Shown here one piece after another: positions 8,310 through 17,851 of a stretch of DNA of 64,000 bases. How positions within the stretch are numbered: the first letter of the stretch is position 1; each line of letters begins with the position of its first letter. The notes under the pieces were generated by a model, which was given only the letters and a program-made list of their open reading frames with translations, did not search any database and was not told the DNA's origin. This DNA comes from Cytobacillus oceanisediminis 2691 (lineage in GTDB: Bacteria > Bacillota > Bacilli > Bacillales > Cytobacillaceae), in NCBI RefSeq assembly GCF_007678455.1, contig NZ_VEEP01000013.1:1-64000 (forward strand). The letters are read 5' to 3'. The position numbers were made by a program, and so were the translations under genes.

Positions 8310-9139
8310 TTTGCTCCCTCCAGTGAAACGATTTTTTTATTTGTCAGCTCAAGAGCTGCTTCTATTCCTTTTTTCAAGTTATTCTTCGTTGTAAATTGGT
8401 TCAGGTCAATGCCCAGGTTGACGATGGTCTGGGCTATTTCCGGACGGATCCCGACCAGCATGCACTTGGCACCAATAAGCCTGACAGCATCCGCTGCCTG
8501 GATAATATGGTGGGCAACCATCGTATCTACGACAGGAACACCTGTAATATCTATAAGAACTACCTCAGAACGGTGTTTAACCGCACCTTTTAGCAGGTTT
8601 TCCATGATTTGTTTTGCACGCTCTGTATCGATGGTACCAACAAGCGGCATCACCGTAATTCCTTCAAATACAGGAATAAGCGGAGCCGAAAGTTCCTGAA
8701 GGGCAATTTTCTGAAGGGAAACCGTTCTTTCCCATGTAGACGAGTATACACTGACAATCTCATTGTTCATTGGAGTTGCCCAGCGGTCAAACTCAAAGAT
8801 GATTTCCATCTGATTCTCAGGCGTTACGACTTCTTCCCTCTGCATCCCTTCAAAAACAATTAAATTAAAGGTATGAAGGCCTTTGGTGACAAACGTCAAT
8901 GGCCAGCCAAGCCTGACCACCTTTTCAGCAAAATCCGTCAGCCTTTCCTTATATTCCTCACTCGTACCTTTAAAATTAGATATGATCAAATCGATAAATT
9001 CCTTGCTCGTTGATTGGAATACACGATCTGATACTAAACGGACCACCCGATCATCCGCTTCTTCTTTCGTCCTATCTATCCATTGATCCAGGATGTCTTG
9101 TTTATGACCCTGAATATAATTTGATATTATTTTATTCAT
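8306..9139 (-). CDS. rsbR: RsbR, stressosome sensor protein
   Basis: This 277-aa protein has an N-terminal non-haem globin-like domain (about 1-150) and a C-terminal STAS domain. The two expected threonine sites lie in [11 protein letters not shown] and [13 protein letters not shown]. It is the first gene of the rsb group and lies downstream of mazEF, as in B. subtilis. A ribosome site GGGGAGGATGG precedes the ATG. Confidence 0.95.
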   Translation of the reverse strand: MNKIISNYIQGHKQDILDQWIDRTKEEADDRVVRLVSDRVFQSTSKEFIDLIISNFKGTSEEYKERLTDFAEKVVRLGWPLTFVTKGLHTFNLIVFEGMQREEVVTPENQMEIIFEFDRWATPMNNEIVSVYSSTWERTVSLQKIALQELSAPLIPVFEGITVMPLVGTIDTERAKQIMENLLKGAVKHRSEVVLIDITGVPVVDTMVAHHIIQAADAVRLIGAKCMLVGIRPEIAQTIVNLGIDLNQFTTKNNLKKGIEAALELTNKKIVSLEGAK

Positions 9140-9474
9140 TCCATCCTCCCCATTCTATCACAACAAAATTTTACATTACCCCAATCCGCCCAAATGTAAA
9201 CCATTTTTAAAACTGTAATTAAATTTTCACAAAATCCTGATTATATATCTCCATTTAATGATAACAGTTTTCTTTCGTCAAATAAAATCAACTTGTCGAC
9301 ACCATTCATGGAATATCGCATAGTTATTATTCCTATTTTTGCTGAATTAAATTTTAGCGTGGGTAAATTTTGTGTTTATGCCTGTGTGGCGATTGGGAGA
9401 TTGGTGACTCTTCGGCTTGCTTCGGACAGCTTTCCTGCTTTTCTTGCCGCACCTCTAAAACAACCCCGCCAATT

Positions 9475-9501
9475 AAAAAAGAGACAAGCGCTATGCTTGC
9501 C
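9475..9501 (-). terminator. Second terminator downstream of mazF
   Basis: On the minus strand the stem GGCAAGC-atagc-GCTTGTC is followed by TCTTTTTTAA. It lies about 80 nt beyond the mazF terminator and may back it up, or may end an unseen short transcript. Confidence 0.6.
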
Positions 9502-9580
9502 TCCCACACAGAAAACATCCGTTTCTATTTTTTGGGGGTTATGTAAAAGGCCTGCTGGCAGGCCAGGTGGTCCGGTTACA

Positions 9581-9608
9581 AAAAAACGCTCTTTTTATTC
9601 AAGAGCGT
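9581..9608 (-). terminator. Terminator of mazEF
   Basis: On the minus strand the stem ACGCTCTT / AAGAGCGT has a T-run (GTTTTTTTG) after it. It lies 8 nt past the mazF stop and separates mazEF from the rsb operon. Confidence 0.8.
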
Positions 9609-9616
9609 GCTGTTGA

Positions 9617-9967
9617 TCAGAATTCAATAAGACCTAAACTTACCTGAAGGGCTTCATCCACTTTTTCCATCATTTCGTCATCGAGATGGGTAATTTTATC
9701 GGTTAGGCGCTGTTTGTCAATTGTGCGTATTTGTTCCAATAATATGACCGAATCTCTTTCAAAACCGTACCGCTTCGCATCAATTTCTACATGAGTTGGA
9801 AGCTTGGCTTTTTGGATCTGTGCCGTGATCGCTGCGATAATGACTGTGGGACTGAACCGATTCCCGATGTCGTTTTGGATGACCAGGACAGGGCGCACTC
9901 CGCCTTGTTCCGAACCAACAACTGGGGATAGGTCTGCAAAATAGACGTCACCACGTTTGACAATCAA
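9617..9967 (-). CDS. ndoA: MazF/NdoA (EndoA) mRNA interferase
   Basis: This 116-aa type II toxin of the MazF/PemK family begins [23 protein letters not shown] and contains [12 protein letters not shown] and [18 protein letters not shown]. The B. subtilis homologue NdoA cuts RNA at U^ACAU. Every typical family segment is present and the length is normal. It lies 4 nt after the antitoxin gene and immediately upstream of the rsb operon, the conserved order in Bacillaceae. Confidence 0.96.
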   Translation of the reverse strand: MIVKRGDVYFADLSPVVGSEQGGVRPVLVIQNDIGNRFSPTVIIAAITAQIQKAKLPTHVEIDAKRYGFERDSVILLEQIRTIDKQRLTDKITHLDDEMMEKVDEALQVSLGLIEF

Positions 9968-9971
9968 AGGA

Positions 9972-10259
9972 TCATCCTCCGCTGACTAGACGTTCAACTG
10001 TGTGTTCTGCCTCGTATTCTGCTTGAAATGCTTCTGATGCAATGGTTAGATTAATCTTGGCCATTTCCATATAGCCACGTCTCATGGATTCACGAATTTG
10101 TCTCTTTTTCTTCTCACGCAAAAACATTTTTGTTGCCTGATAAATAAATTCGCTGCGGTTTACGTTTTCTTGCTTAACAAATCCATCTAGTTCACTCAAC
10201 AGATGCTGCGGTAACTTTACCAAAATCTCAGTTGTTGCGCTGGATTCAGACACAAACAT
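9972..10259 (-). CDS. ndoAI: MazE-type antitoxin EndoAI (NdoAI)
   Basis: This 95-aa protein has an N-terminal ribbon-helix-helix fold ([22 protein letters not shown]...[11 protein letters not shown]) and an acidic C-terminal tail ([17 protein letters not shown]) that in the family wraps around the toxin. It is the first gene of the pair and is 4 nt from ndoA. Confidence 0.94.
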   Translation of the reverse strand: MFVSESSATTEILVKLPQHLLSELDGFVKQENVNRSEFIYQATKMFLREKKKRQIRESMRRGYMEMAKINLTIASEAFQAEYEAEHTVERLVSGG

Positions 10260-10446
10260 ACACCTCCACCATCATCACTACATACCATTATTAAGTTCGT
10301 TATCTCTCTACCATTTCTAATATTATCACTATTTATGCCAGATGCAAAGGTAAATCAGCAATTCTTCTGTATTATCCGCCAAAAAATTAGTATTTTATGC
10401 ATGGTATTAGCGGGATTACACAGCTTTGTTAATTATTGGATGTGTT

Positions 10447-11625
10447 TTATAGCAATGAATTGTTCAAATCGACGACTTTGCCATTTTGCCTGTACAATCT
10501 TGGCACCCTGGAGGAAATGATGCACGGGACTTCATAATTAATGGTTTCCAGCTTGCTTGCAATCTCATTGATGGAAATCGATTCTTGTTCCTGGCTCCCG
10601 ATCAGGGTAGCGACCGTTCCAACGGGAACCTCATTCGGAAGTCTTACCATGCATTGATCCATGCAGATACGGCCAATGATCGGCGACCTTTGGCCATCGA
10701 CCAGCACTTCCTGCCCCTGGAGCCTTCTTATCCATCCATCAGCATACCCAATCGGCAGCGTCCCTACCCAAATTTCTTCAGGGGCTTCATACGTAGCACC
10801 GTAGCTGACTTTTTCACCTTTTTCCAGTTTCTTTACATGCACAATCCTCGAGTGGAGAGTGAACGCCTCCTGGAGCTCCACCGGCAATTCAGGAGCGATT
10901 TCCATTGATGGCGCCAGTCCGTACATCACGATTCCTATTCTTACGGCATTAAAGTGGGCATCGGGGTGCATAAGGGCGGCTGCACTGTTGCTGCTATGGA
11001 CGATTGGCGGCAGCTGGTCCAGGGCTGACAGCATTCCCTTGAACGATGCCAGCTGCCTGTTGAAATACGTATCATCCAATTCGTCCGCTGTTGCATAATG
11101 TGTGTAAATGCCATGAAGCTGCAGGCGCGGGTCTTCTGTTATAAGCCTTTCCACAGCCTTCAGCTCTTCCACCGTACGGATTCCAATCCGGCCCATTCCT
11201 GTATCTATTTTTATATGAAGCAAAAGGGCGGCATCCTTTTTCAATACTTCCTTCGCTTTTTCCAGCCATTCTTTCTGAAAAACAGTAAGGATGATTCCTT
11301 CCTCGGCTGCGATATTCACGTCTCCCGGCCTGCTGGCACCAAGGACAAGGATCGGTGCAGTGATCCCCTTTTTCCGCAATGCGAGTGCCTCGTCCATGAA
11401 TGCTACCGCAAGCATTGACGCTCCTGCTTCCAATGCCGCCTCAGCCACTTGCAAATCCCCGTGTCCATATGCATTGGCCTTCACAACTGCAATAAGTTCA
11501 ACATCCTCAGACAAATGACCTGAGATTTCCTTTACGTTGTTTTTGATCCGATCCAGGTCCACTTCTGCCCAAGTATCACGGTAAAAAAATCCTTGCTCTT
11601 CCACCGAAAACTCCACTTCCTTCAA
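10447..11625 (-). CDS. alr: Alanine racemase
   Basis: This 392-aa PLP enzyme makes D-alanine for the cell wall. The Schiff-base lysine is in [13 protein letters not shown] near residue 49. The second catalytic region ([28 protein letters not shown]) and the substrate segment [14 protein letters not shown] are present. Length and order between ydcC and ndoAI match B. subtilis alrA. The 20-21-bp repeat array at 11752-11865 lies upstream. Confidence 0.97.
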   Translation of the reverse strand: MKEVEFSVEEQGFFYRDTWAEVDLDRIKNNVKEISGHLSEDVELIAVVKANAYGHGDLQVAEAALEAGASMLAVAFMDEALALRKKGITAPILVLGASRPGDVNIAAEEGIILTVFQKEWLEKAKEVLKKDAALLLHIKIDTGMGRIGIRTVEELKAVERLITEDPRLQLHGIYTHYATADELDDTYFNRQLASFKGMLSALDQLPPIVHSSNSAAALMHPDAHFNAVRIGIVMYGLAPSMEIAPELPVELQEAFTLHSRIVHVKKLEKGEKVSYGATYEAPEEIWVGTLPIGYADGWIRRLQGQEVLVDGQRSPIIGRICMDQCMVRLPNEVPVGTVATLIGSQEQESISINEIASKLETINYEVPCIISSRVPRLYRQNGKVVDLNNSLL

Positions 11626-11751
11626 TCCGAGCTTAATTTATATTGTTTAATTATCAAACTGAAAGAACTCAATGTCAAATGGATATATACGGATTTTTCA
11701 AGGAGGAACTACTTCTCGGGAGTGAACTGGTTTTAGAAGAGGATATCGATT

Positions 11752-11865
11752 TATTCCTGAAAAACTAAATATATTCCTTAAAAACACAATTATATTCCTT
11801 AGAAAATGGTTTTTATTCCTTAAACGTCAGATTATATTCCTTAAAAACAGATTTTATTCCCAAGC
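11752..11865. repeat. Intergenic array A: six TATTCCTTAAAA units, 20-21 bp apart
   Basis: TATTCC occurs at 11752, 11772, 11793, 11814, 11835 and 11855, a spacing of 20, 21, 21, 21 and 20 bp. The core TATTCCTTAAAA is conserved and the remaining 8-9 bp are variable and AT-rich. The array lies between the ydcC terminator and the alr start. No ORF crosses it. Confidence 0.85.
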
Positions 11866-11869
11866 CCAT

Positions 11870-11901
11870 AAAAAAACAGGCCCAGGTTACTCTGAGCCTG
11901 C
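11870..11901 (-). terminator. Terminator of the ydcC-like gene
   Basis: On the minus strand the stem GCAGGC / GCCTG with inner pairing is followed by TTTTTTTA. Confidence 0.7.
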
Positions 11902-11911
11902 TTGACGATTC

Positions 11912-12925
11912 TTATTTTTCCATATCGGCCAATACCGATTTGGCGACCATTTCCATCTCTTCAGGTGATAAGTCTGTGGATGCCAGCATATAATCGACTC
12001 CGAGATGTGTCCATGAAATCGATGTTTCGTTCATAGCACCAACCGTGAATCCAAGGTCGACAGGCTTTCCAGTCATATTGATGGCCGAGGACATCGCAGG
12101 CATGGCATTCGCTTTCTCCTGGATGAGCGTGAATGACTTGTCGCCGTCGTATGTCAAGACAACTCGCTTGCCATCCTCTGTCTTGATTTCCTTTTCATCG
12201 ATCAGCGTCACGCCCGGGATTTCGGCGACTGGATATTTCACTGTAAATTCCTTGTCTTCCACATCAGCCATAACCGGTACCTCAAGCTGAGCACCTGTCA
12301 TGTTCTTTTTCATGTCAAACGCATCTTTATCAAAGCTTGCGTCGAATTTCACATCAGAGAATTCTACCGTCACCAGCGCATTGCGGTCCGGATCCATCAC
12401 CTTCACGCTTACTGGCGCAAGGCTCTTCTTTTTCAGCTTGATTTCCTGGATTGGAAGCATCTTGTTGTTCTGGTATCTTGTTTTCGTCTCGAACACGTAA
12501 TGTTCCTTGGTGGCCGAGAATTTCGCTTGCTTATCCTCGAGGATATCTGTGATTAAAGATTCGTACAGATAAGCCTGGCTGCTGTTCTTCGGCCAGTCGC
12601 TCTGGAAACGGAAGCTCTTGTTCAGCGCAGGTGTCAGAACAAAGACTCCCTCATCATTCCTGAGGATCATCTGACTTTGGTCCTTCTGGGCATTCTTCAA
12701 ATTCACACGGTAAAATGACGGATCTTTGTGCCAAATCTCCACATCATACACTTGCGGCTCGGTACCCATCTGCAATGTCATCTTTGCCTTAGCTTTGTAA
12801 CTCTTTAAATCATTGAGCGTTCCGTCCAAGTCCTTAACCACAGATTCCTGTGATTTTGTACCGCAGGCAGCCAAAGCAAAAATAACCATGAGCCCGGCGA
12901 GAAGCAGCAATAACCTTTTCTTCAT
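11912..12925 (-). CDS. ydcC: YdcC-like LolA-fold lipoprotein
   Basis: This protein of about 337 aa has a lipoprotein signal peptide (KKRLLLLLAGLMVIFALAAC) with the lipidated Cys in LAAC. The mature part resembles the LolA/LolB/YdcC fold, with many beta strands and a C-terminal DUF4367-like part (SWTHLGVDYMLASTDLSPEEM). Homologues at this position in B. subtilis are sporulation-linked lipoproteins of unknown detailed role. The ATG at 12925 is preferred because GGGGTTGG precedes it; the upstream in-frame start lacks a site. Confidence 0.88.
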   Translation of the reverse strand: MKKRLLLLLAGLMVIFALAACGTKSQESVVKDLDGTLNDLKSYKAKAKMTLQMGTEPQVYDVEIWHKDPSFYRVNLKNAQKDQSQMILRNDEGVFVLTPALNKSFRFQSDWPKNSSQAYLYESLITDILEDKQAKFSATKEHYVFETKTRYQNNKMLPIQEIKLKKKSLAPVSVKVMDPDRNALVTVEFSDVKFDASFDKDAFDMKKNMTGAQLEVPVMADVEDKEFTVKYPVAEIPGVTLIDEKEIKTEDGKRVVLTYDGDKSFTLIQEKANAMPAMSSAINMTGKPVDLGFTVGAMNETSISWTHLGVDYMLASTDLSPEEMEMVAKSVLADMEK

Positions 12926-13116
12926 TCTTCCAACCCCTTTTAGTCTCATTTAAACGTGTAAAGGGAAAGAAAGGACAGGAATAAGACACTGGCTGCAAAA
13001 TTGCTTGAGTAGTCTTCGTGCAGCCATATTCTCGCCGCCCTAGCCTTGTCTCCCTTACTGCATTATGAATATATGAGACAACCTGGGCGAATATGCCCCC
13101 GGGATTGACAAGCATT

Positions 13117-13470
13117 TTAAATTTTTTCGATGACTACCTGCGCAATGGCGTAATGCTCGCTGTGAGAGATCGACAGGTGAATTCCTTCCATATAAGGCTT
13201 TGTGATAACCGGGCGTCCATGCGGGTCGTTTTCGATTTCAATATCCATGAAAGACAATTCCCTGCCGATGCCAGTCCCTTTTGCTTTTGAAAAAGCTTCC
13301 TTAGCTGCCCATCGTCCTGCAAGGAACTCAATTGCCCTCCGTTCCTTAAATTGACGATAAACTTCTCTTTCTTTCTCGGTTAACACTCTATCAGGAAAAC
13401 GCGGCTGCGACTCCACCAGTTTGCGGATCCGCCCGATTTCCACAATATCGATTCCTGTTCCGATGATCAT
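13117..13470 (-). CDS. acpS: Holo-[acyl-carrier-protein] synthase
   Basis: This 117-aa enzyme transfers 4'-phosphopantetheine from CoA to ACP. The family motifs IGTGIDIVEIGRI (Mg-binding Asp) and FLAGRWAAKEAFSKAKGTGIG (catalytic Glu/Lys) are intact, and the end SISHSEHYAIAQVVIE is typical. It lies next to ydcC and the rhomboid gene, as in B. subtilis. Confidence 0.96.
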   Translation of the reverse strand: MIIGTGIDIVEIGRIRKLVESQPRFPDRVLTEKEREVYRQFKERRAIEFLAGRWAAKEAFSKAKGTGIGRELSFMDIEIENDPHGRPVITKPYMEGIHLSISHSEHYAIAQVVIEKI

Positions 13471-13617
13471 TTTTACAGCTCCCTTCTAAAAAAGCTTCAT
13501 TCAGCATACAAAATAGTGTACAACTTTTGCCAATTAGGGCTATCCTTTAAAATAGGATTATCATTAAACCAGAGCGATTTGATTAAGCCTCACGATATCA
13601 GTAACCAGGAGGTTTCC

Positions 13618-14202
13618 ATGTTTACAAGGACTGAAAACTTGCGTGACTACATCCGCTTTTACCCGGTCATTACCTTCATCATATTCATTCATATCTTATT
13701 ATACTTGCTGACAGCATTGCCAATTTTTCCGAGCAAATACCTGTTTGAACGTTTGGCAGGAGTGAACCTGTATGTTGTCAACGGAGAATACTGGCGGATC
13801 GTCACCCCCATCTTCATGCATGCCGGCTTTGCGCACATGCTGTTCAACAGCTTTTCGCTTGTCTTGTTCGGACCGGCGCTGGAGCAGCTGCTCGGCAGAA
13901 CAAAGTTCATCCTGGTATATCTTGTTACAGGGATTGCCGCGAACCTCGCCACCCTGTTGCTTGAACCGCTGACTTATACACATGTCGGCTCAAGCGGCGC
14001 AATTTTTGGCCTGTTCGGTTTCTATATTTCTATCATTATGTTCCGGAAAGCGATGATGTCGCGCGAGAACTCGCAGACAATCATGACCATTGCCATCATC
14101 GCCGTCATCATGACCTTCGTCCAGTCGAACATCAACATTACCGCCCATATTTTCGGAATGCTGTCGGGCTTCCTGATTGGCGCGGCGGCCTACAGAAGGT
14201 AA
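13618..14202 (+). CDS. Rhomboid family intramembrane serine protease (YdcA-like)
   Basis: This 194-aa protein has six predicted membrane segments. The catalytic serine is in THVGSSGAIFGLFGF (GxSG), the catalytic histidine is in NITAHIFGMLSGFLIG, and an N-terminal HAGFAHMLFNSFSL motif is present. It corresponds to YdcA of B. subtilis by order. The start is the ATG at 13618, right after CCAGGAGGTTTCC; the reading frame is open further upstream but has no ribosome site there. The substrate is unknown. Confidence 0.92.
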   Translation: MFTRTENLRDYIRFYPVITFIIFIHILLYLLTALPIFPSKYLFERLAGVNLYVVNGEYWRIVTPIFMHAGFAHMLFNSFSLVLFGPALEQLLGRTKFILVYLVTGIAANLATLLLEPLTYTHVGSSGAIFGLFGFYISIIMFRKAMMSRENSQTIMTIAIIAVIMTFVQSNINITAHIFGMLSGFLIGAAAYRR

Positions 14203-14228
14203 AAAAAGCGCCCAGCAGGCGCTTTTTT
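14202..14228 (+). terminator. Terminator of the rhomboid gene
   Basis: AAAAAGCGCC-cagca-GGCGCTTTTTT begins right at the stop codon. Confidence 0.88.
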
Positions 14229-14319
14229 CGTATCTTTCAATATGTGTGCTTTATGTTTCATGCAAATACCAGGGTTTTGTCCTCACTCTGGCATTTCGGG
14301 TGAAACAACATTCGACCTG

Positions 14320-15774
14320 TTAATCTGGCATTTCATGCGAATACCAGTTATAAATTTGATCAGCGTGCCGCTTTTCGAGATCGATGACTTTGCCTCCGGC
14401 GCCGCCATGTCCGGACATGACAATCGCTTCTACAGTGGCAAGCTTCTTTTTCTTCTGAAAAGAGCTTTGTTTGACACTGAAGGATTGGATTTTATTTTTC
14501 CTCATATATACAGTGTTTTTGGCCATGTTCCGATAACGGAATGTCAGCATCCCTTCGTCAAGACTCCAGCCTGCATCCTTGTAATTGAGGTATGACCAGA
14601 TGGCCGAGAGAGCGAGCAGAATAAGCGCTCCGTATCCCCACGGCCTCAAAAACCAGATGGCCAGTGCGATGACCGGCAGGACGAACAGCCAGCCTTTCAA
14701 CAAATATCTCCGGTATGCCCGCGGAGGTGCGGGCGATAGATTGACGCGGAAATGGTAATCCGTCAAATACGGTTCAAGCAGGCCTGGGATTTTTCTTTTT
14801 TTCACAATCGGCAGTATGAGGACCTTTGAGCTTTCCTGGTCAAGCGCCGATCCGCCCGCACTTTCAACGAATGCCGACGCATATCCAAGCGGCTGCCTGA
14901 TTAGGTTCTCGCTGATCCGGACTGCCTGGATACGATTCAACGGGATCGTAAACTGCCTCTTCTCCAATAACCCCCGGGTTATGACAAGATCATTGTCGAC
15001 TTTCCTCACGGTAAAATTAGCGTATTTTAGCATCGTCCCAAGAAGCGCGATGAGCCAGGCCAGCAGAAACCCGATGAAAACGACAACACTGATAAAAATA
15101 ACGCCGTTTTGGACAAAGTTTTCCACTCCATCAAAAATCTGTTCATAAGGGATGAATTCTTCAAACTGGAACACGAACGCCAGCACTGCGGAGATGACAA
15201 CCCCTACTCCGCCTGAAGTCGTTGCCAGCATCAACAACTCAGGAACTGATATTTTATAAAGTACCTCTTCACTTGAAGACAGGTCCTCTTCTCCTTGCTG
15301 GATTTGCCCATGCTTCTTGATGGAGACCAGGTAATCATGGATTTCCTGGGCATCCTGCTTCGTGATGGCCGTGAGTACCGCTTCGCCATCCTGCAGGCCC
15401 ATCCCGCCGGAGCCTGCTGTCTCTACTTTTACCTTCACAAGCCCGAAAAGCCGCTGTAAAATTCCTTCCGACAAATCAAGGCTTTGAATCCGGTCGAATG
15501 GAATGTACCGTTTTTTTCTGACAATCAGTCCATATTCAATCCTTAGTTCACCCTGCTCGATTCGATATGTAAATCTATACCATGACAGAACCCCATATAC
15601 TAACACCAGTACGACTACCGCGATTGACCCAATGAAATAAAACAAGTCCCAATCCGTGCCCCTGCTGCCGAAGACGACGAAGATCAGGAATGGAATGATC
15701 ATTTCTTTCAGCTGTCGGAGTGCATTGACGATCGCGGCCACTGGATGCAGTCTTTTCGGCTCAGACATCTTCAT
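14320..15774 (-). CDS. ydbT: PH-domain membrane protein, YdbT-like
   Basis: This 484-aa membrane protein has bacterial pleckstrin-homology (bPH2/YdbS-like) domains: one with YRIEQGELRIEYGLIVRKKRYIPFDRIQSLDL, a second with DLVITRGLLEKRQFTIPLNRIQAVRI, and a third weaker copy near the C-terminus. Hydrophobic segments lie near 20-60, 180-260 and 370-410. It overlaps ydbS by 14 bp; in B. subtilis the pair has been linked to resistance against a bacteriocin-type antimicrobial. Biochemical function is unknown. Confidence 0.85.
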   Translation of the reverse strand: MKMSEPKRLHPVAAIVNALRQLKEMIIPFLIFVVFGSRGTDWDLFYFIGSIAVVVLVLVYGVLSWYRFTYRIEQGELRIEYGLIVRKKRYIPFDRIQSLDLSEGILQRLFGLVKVKVETAGSGGMGLQDGEAVLTAITKQDAQEIHDYLVSIKKHGQIQQGEEDLSSSEEVLYKISVPELLMLATTSGGVGVVISAVLAFVFQFEEFIPYEQIFDGVENFVQNGVIFISVVVFIGFLLAWLIALLGTMLKYANFTVRKVDNDLVITRGLLEKRQFTIPLNRIQAVRISENLIRQPLGYASAFVESAGGSALDQESSKVLILPIVKKRKIPGLLEPYLTDYHFRVNLSPAPPRAYRRYLLKGWLFVLPVIALAIWFLRPWGYGALILLALSAIWSYLNYKDAGWSLDEGMLTFRYRNMAKNTVYMRKNKIQSFSVKQSSFQKKKKLATVEAIVMSGHGGAGGKVIDLEKRHADQIYNWYSHEMPD

Positions 15775-16243
15775 CCGCCACCCTTGCTAGCCTGGAAATG
15801 GACGTTCTCAAGCTCTCCGCTTCCTCCATATCAAGCGCTGGTATTTCATGGACCGTCGCAGCGGTTGACACCGTCACCGTCGATAAACCATATTTCCTTA
15901 ACAATGGCCCCTGCAGCGTATCAACATGCTGGACCCGAATCATCGGGATCAGCGTTCTTTTCACGATAAAAACTCCATATTGAAGCTCGATCTCCTGTTC
16001 CCTGACTTCGTAACGCCAGCGTTTCCAGCGCAGCTTCGGCAATAAAAAAATGAACAGATAGCTATATACAACTGCCACGGAAATAGCAGCTCCAATTATC
16101 CAATTTGGAAAATCAAAAATCATCGTAATGGCGATCAGACCGCCCGCCAATAGCCAAACCAACAGGGAGTGAAGGCCAGCGGCAATTTTCCAGACAGTCA
16201 AAGCCCGCTCGGAAATCCGCTTTTGCGGCTCAGAAATCGTCAT
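15761..16243 (-). CDS. ydbS: PH-domain membrane protein, YdbS-like
   Basis: This 160-aa protein has two membrane segments (about 25-70) followed by one bacterial PH domain (VREQEIELQYGVFIVKRTLIPMIRVQHVDTLQGPLLRKYGLSTVTVSTA). It is the upstream partner of ydbT in a two-gene operon. Function is inferred only from the family. Confidence 0.85.
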   Translation of the reverse strand: MTISEPQKRISERALTVWKIAAGLHSLLVWLLAGGLIAITMIFDFPNWIIGAAISVAVVYSYLFIFLLPKLRWKRWRYEVREQEIELQYGVFIVKRTLIPMIRVQHVDTLQGPLLRKYGLSTVTVSTAATVHEIPALDMEEAESLRTSISRLARVADEDV

Positions 16244-16427
16244 AAGTTATCCTCCCATTATTACCAATTAATAGCACCTTCCTAAGTATACAACAACTCC
16301 CCACTCCTGGGGCACTAAATTAGCAAGGAATGTGCTGGGAATGAGATTCACTAAGGGGCCATCCGACGAGTGAATGGCAAATGAAGAGCCCATTCGACAG
16401 GAGCCTGGTTCTCATGGAATTTATCGA

Positions 16428-17393
16428 CTATTTCAGGAGGAAGCTGCTGCCGTCTATGACTTCGATTTCCGGGATTTGTTTTAAATCCTCTGCCAGCTTA
16501 AACAGGGCCAGATCTTTCTTTTTCGCTTCGATCATACAGTGGATTTCAGGAACGGAGCCTTTTATTCCGTTCAGGAAGTCCATGAACATCTTTACATCGA
16601 CATATTCGGCGTGTGCGCGGAACTCTTTTTCCGAACGAGGGCTTGATATATGCATCTTCACAGGGAGCATGGATTGTTCCCATGTCCCGACGACACGCTC
16701 CCATTGCGCTTCCCAGTTTATATCCTCATGATGGGCGAGATGGTGATGGTAATCGAACACGAGCGGGATCCCCAATTTTTCGCAAAGATATAGCGTGTCA
16801 TGCAGAGTGAACGAAGTATCATCATTTTCAAGCATGATCATGCTTTGCAGCTTGGTAGAGACCAGCCCCCAGTTATGGATGAATTGTTCAAGGGCTTTCT
16901 CCCTGTTCTCATACACGCCGCCTACATGGAGGACACAGCGATGCACAGGGTTAATCCCCATCCCCTTCAATAACGCATGGTGCATCGCCAGCGTCTTGAC
17001 CGAGTTGTTGAGCGTATCGGTCTTCAATGTATTCAGAAGGACAAAATGATCCGGATGAAAATCAACCCTCATTGGATTCTCATGTAAAAAATCAGCAATT
17101 TCCTTGAGTGGCTTTTTTAACGCCCGCATATACTTCCAATCGGAAAGCTCCTCATGATTGGCAAGCGGAATCAGCCGGGAGCTAAGCCGGAAAAAGTGAA
17201 TCTCATTCGCCTTGCTGTGCCTTAAAAGGCGGAGGCAGTTTTCAAGATTGGAAACCGTGATTCTTTCAAGCTTATTGATCGCCGCTTCACGGTTCTTGAT
17301 TCCCTGGAATTGCTTGAATGTCATCGTCTGTGACGGCGAAGCATTCTTCAACTCCTCGCTCATCGCTACATATCCCAGCCTCACAATCGTCAT
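16428..17393 (-). CDS. uvsE: UV DNA damage endonuclease UvsE (UVDE)
   Basis: This protein of about 321 aa has the UVDE TIM-barrel: RLGYVAMS at the start, a conserved FFRLSSRLIPLANHE segment, HPDHFVLLNT, a metal-ligand region HVGGVYENREKALEQF, MLENDDTSFTLHDTL, and FDYHHHLAHHEDINW near the end. UvsE nicks 5' to UV photoproducts and abasic sites and is often important in spores. The ATG at 17393 has GTGGGGTG upstream; an in-frame GTG 9 nt further up overlaps that site. Confidence 0.93.
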   Translation of the reverse strand: MTIVRLGYVAMSEELKNASPSQTMTFKQFQGIKNREAAINKLERITVSNLENCLRLLRHSKANEIHFFRLSSRLIPLANHEELSDWKYMRALKKPLKEIADFLHENPMRVDFHPDHFVLLNTLKTDTLNNSVKTLAMHHALLKGMGINPVHRCVLHVGGVYENREKALEQFIHNWGLVSTKLQSMIMLENDDTSFTLHDTLYLCEKLGIPLVFDYHHHLAHHEDINWEAQWERVVGTWEQSMLPVKMHISSPRSEKEFRAHAEYVDVKMFMDFLNGIKGSVPEIHCMIEAKKKDLALFKLAEDLKQIPEIEVIDGSSFLLK

Positions 17394-17521
17394 CAGATTC
17401 ACCCCACTCTTTTTTCAATAGTATGCCCAACTAACATGAGCGACGAGTTATAATCTTACGGTTCATATGCGGCCGATATCCAGATTCAGGACGAAGAGTT
17501 AAGCTAGTTTGGCGGACTGTT

Positions 17522-17640
17522 GGTCGATATATTTGGAAATGTGGTCGATAAAATGGCAAATGTGGTCGATATATTTCAAAATGTGGTCGATATAATCGGA
17601 AATGTGATTGATATATTCTGAAAGGTGGTCGAATAATTAA
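17522..17640. repeat. Intergenic array B: six GTGGTCGATATATTT units, exactly 21 bp apart
   Basis: GGTCGATA or close variants begin at 17522, 17543, 17564, 17585, 17606 and 17627, a perfect 21-bp register. The fifth unit reads GATTGATA. Conserved core is ATGTGGTCGATATA; the spacer of about 7 bp varies. The array lies between the cshA terminator and the uvsE start. Confidence 0.9.
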
Positions 17641-17804
17641 AATATCCCGATCTGTTGCGGAGATTTCATGGGGTGCAACCCAATATGCGGTCGGTAAATC
17701 CTAAAAAGTGATTGTTACTTTTCTAAAATCCTCTTAAAAACAGCAGGATTCATACAATAAAGTGAACAATTCACTAAAAAAACACCCACTTTACAAATAT
17801 CGCA

Positions 17805-17842
17805 TAAAAAATCCCCGGCTGAGTAAACCAACCGGGGATTTC
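17805..17842 (-). terminator. Terminator of cshA
   Basis: On the minus strand the stem ATCCCCGG / CCGGGGAT is followed by TTTTTTAT. Confidence 0.8.
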
Positions 17843-17851
17843 GTGTTTATT

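Larger units (their letters stand above)
9140..9616. other. Intergenic region between rsbR and mazF, no gene seen
   Basis: This gap of about 477 bp holds no convincing ORF. It contains three hairpins: the mazF terminator (9581-9608), a palindrome GGCCTGCTGGCAGGCC (9549-9564), and a second minus-strand terminator (9475-9501). The AT-rich part at 9180-9300 probably holds the rsbR promoter. Confidence 0.6.
17403..17851. other. Intergenic region between uvsE and cshA
   Basis: This 449-bp gap holds array B (17522-17640) and the cshA terminator (17805-17842). I see no ORF with a ribosome site. Confidence 0.6.

Noticed and set aside
9293-9616. Plus-strand reading frame of 107 codons between rsbR and mazF
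   Set aside because: It has no ribosome site, crosses three hairpins including the mazF terminator, and the translation resembles no protein family.
11752-11865. CRISPR array (also considered for 17522-17640 and 23359-23466)
   Set aside because: Units are only 20-21 bp in total with conserved cores of 8-14 bp and no spacers of 30 bp, and no cas genes are in the window.
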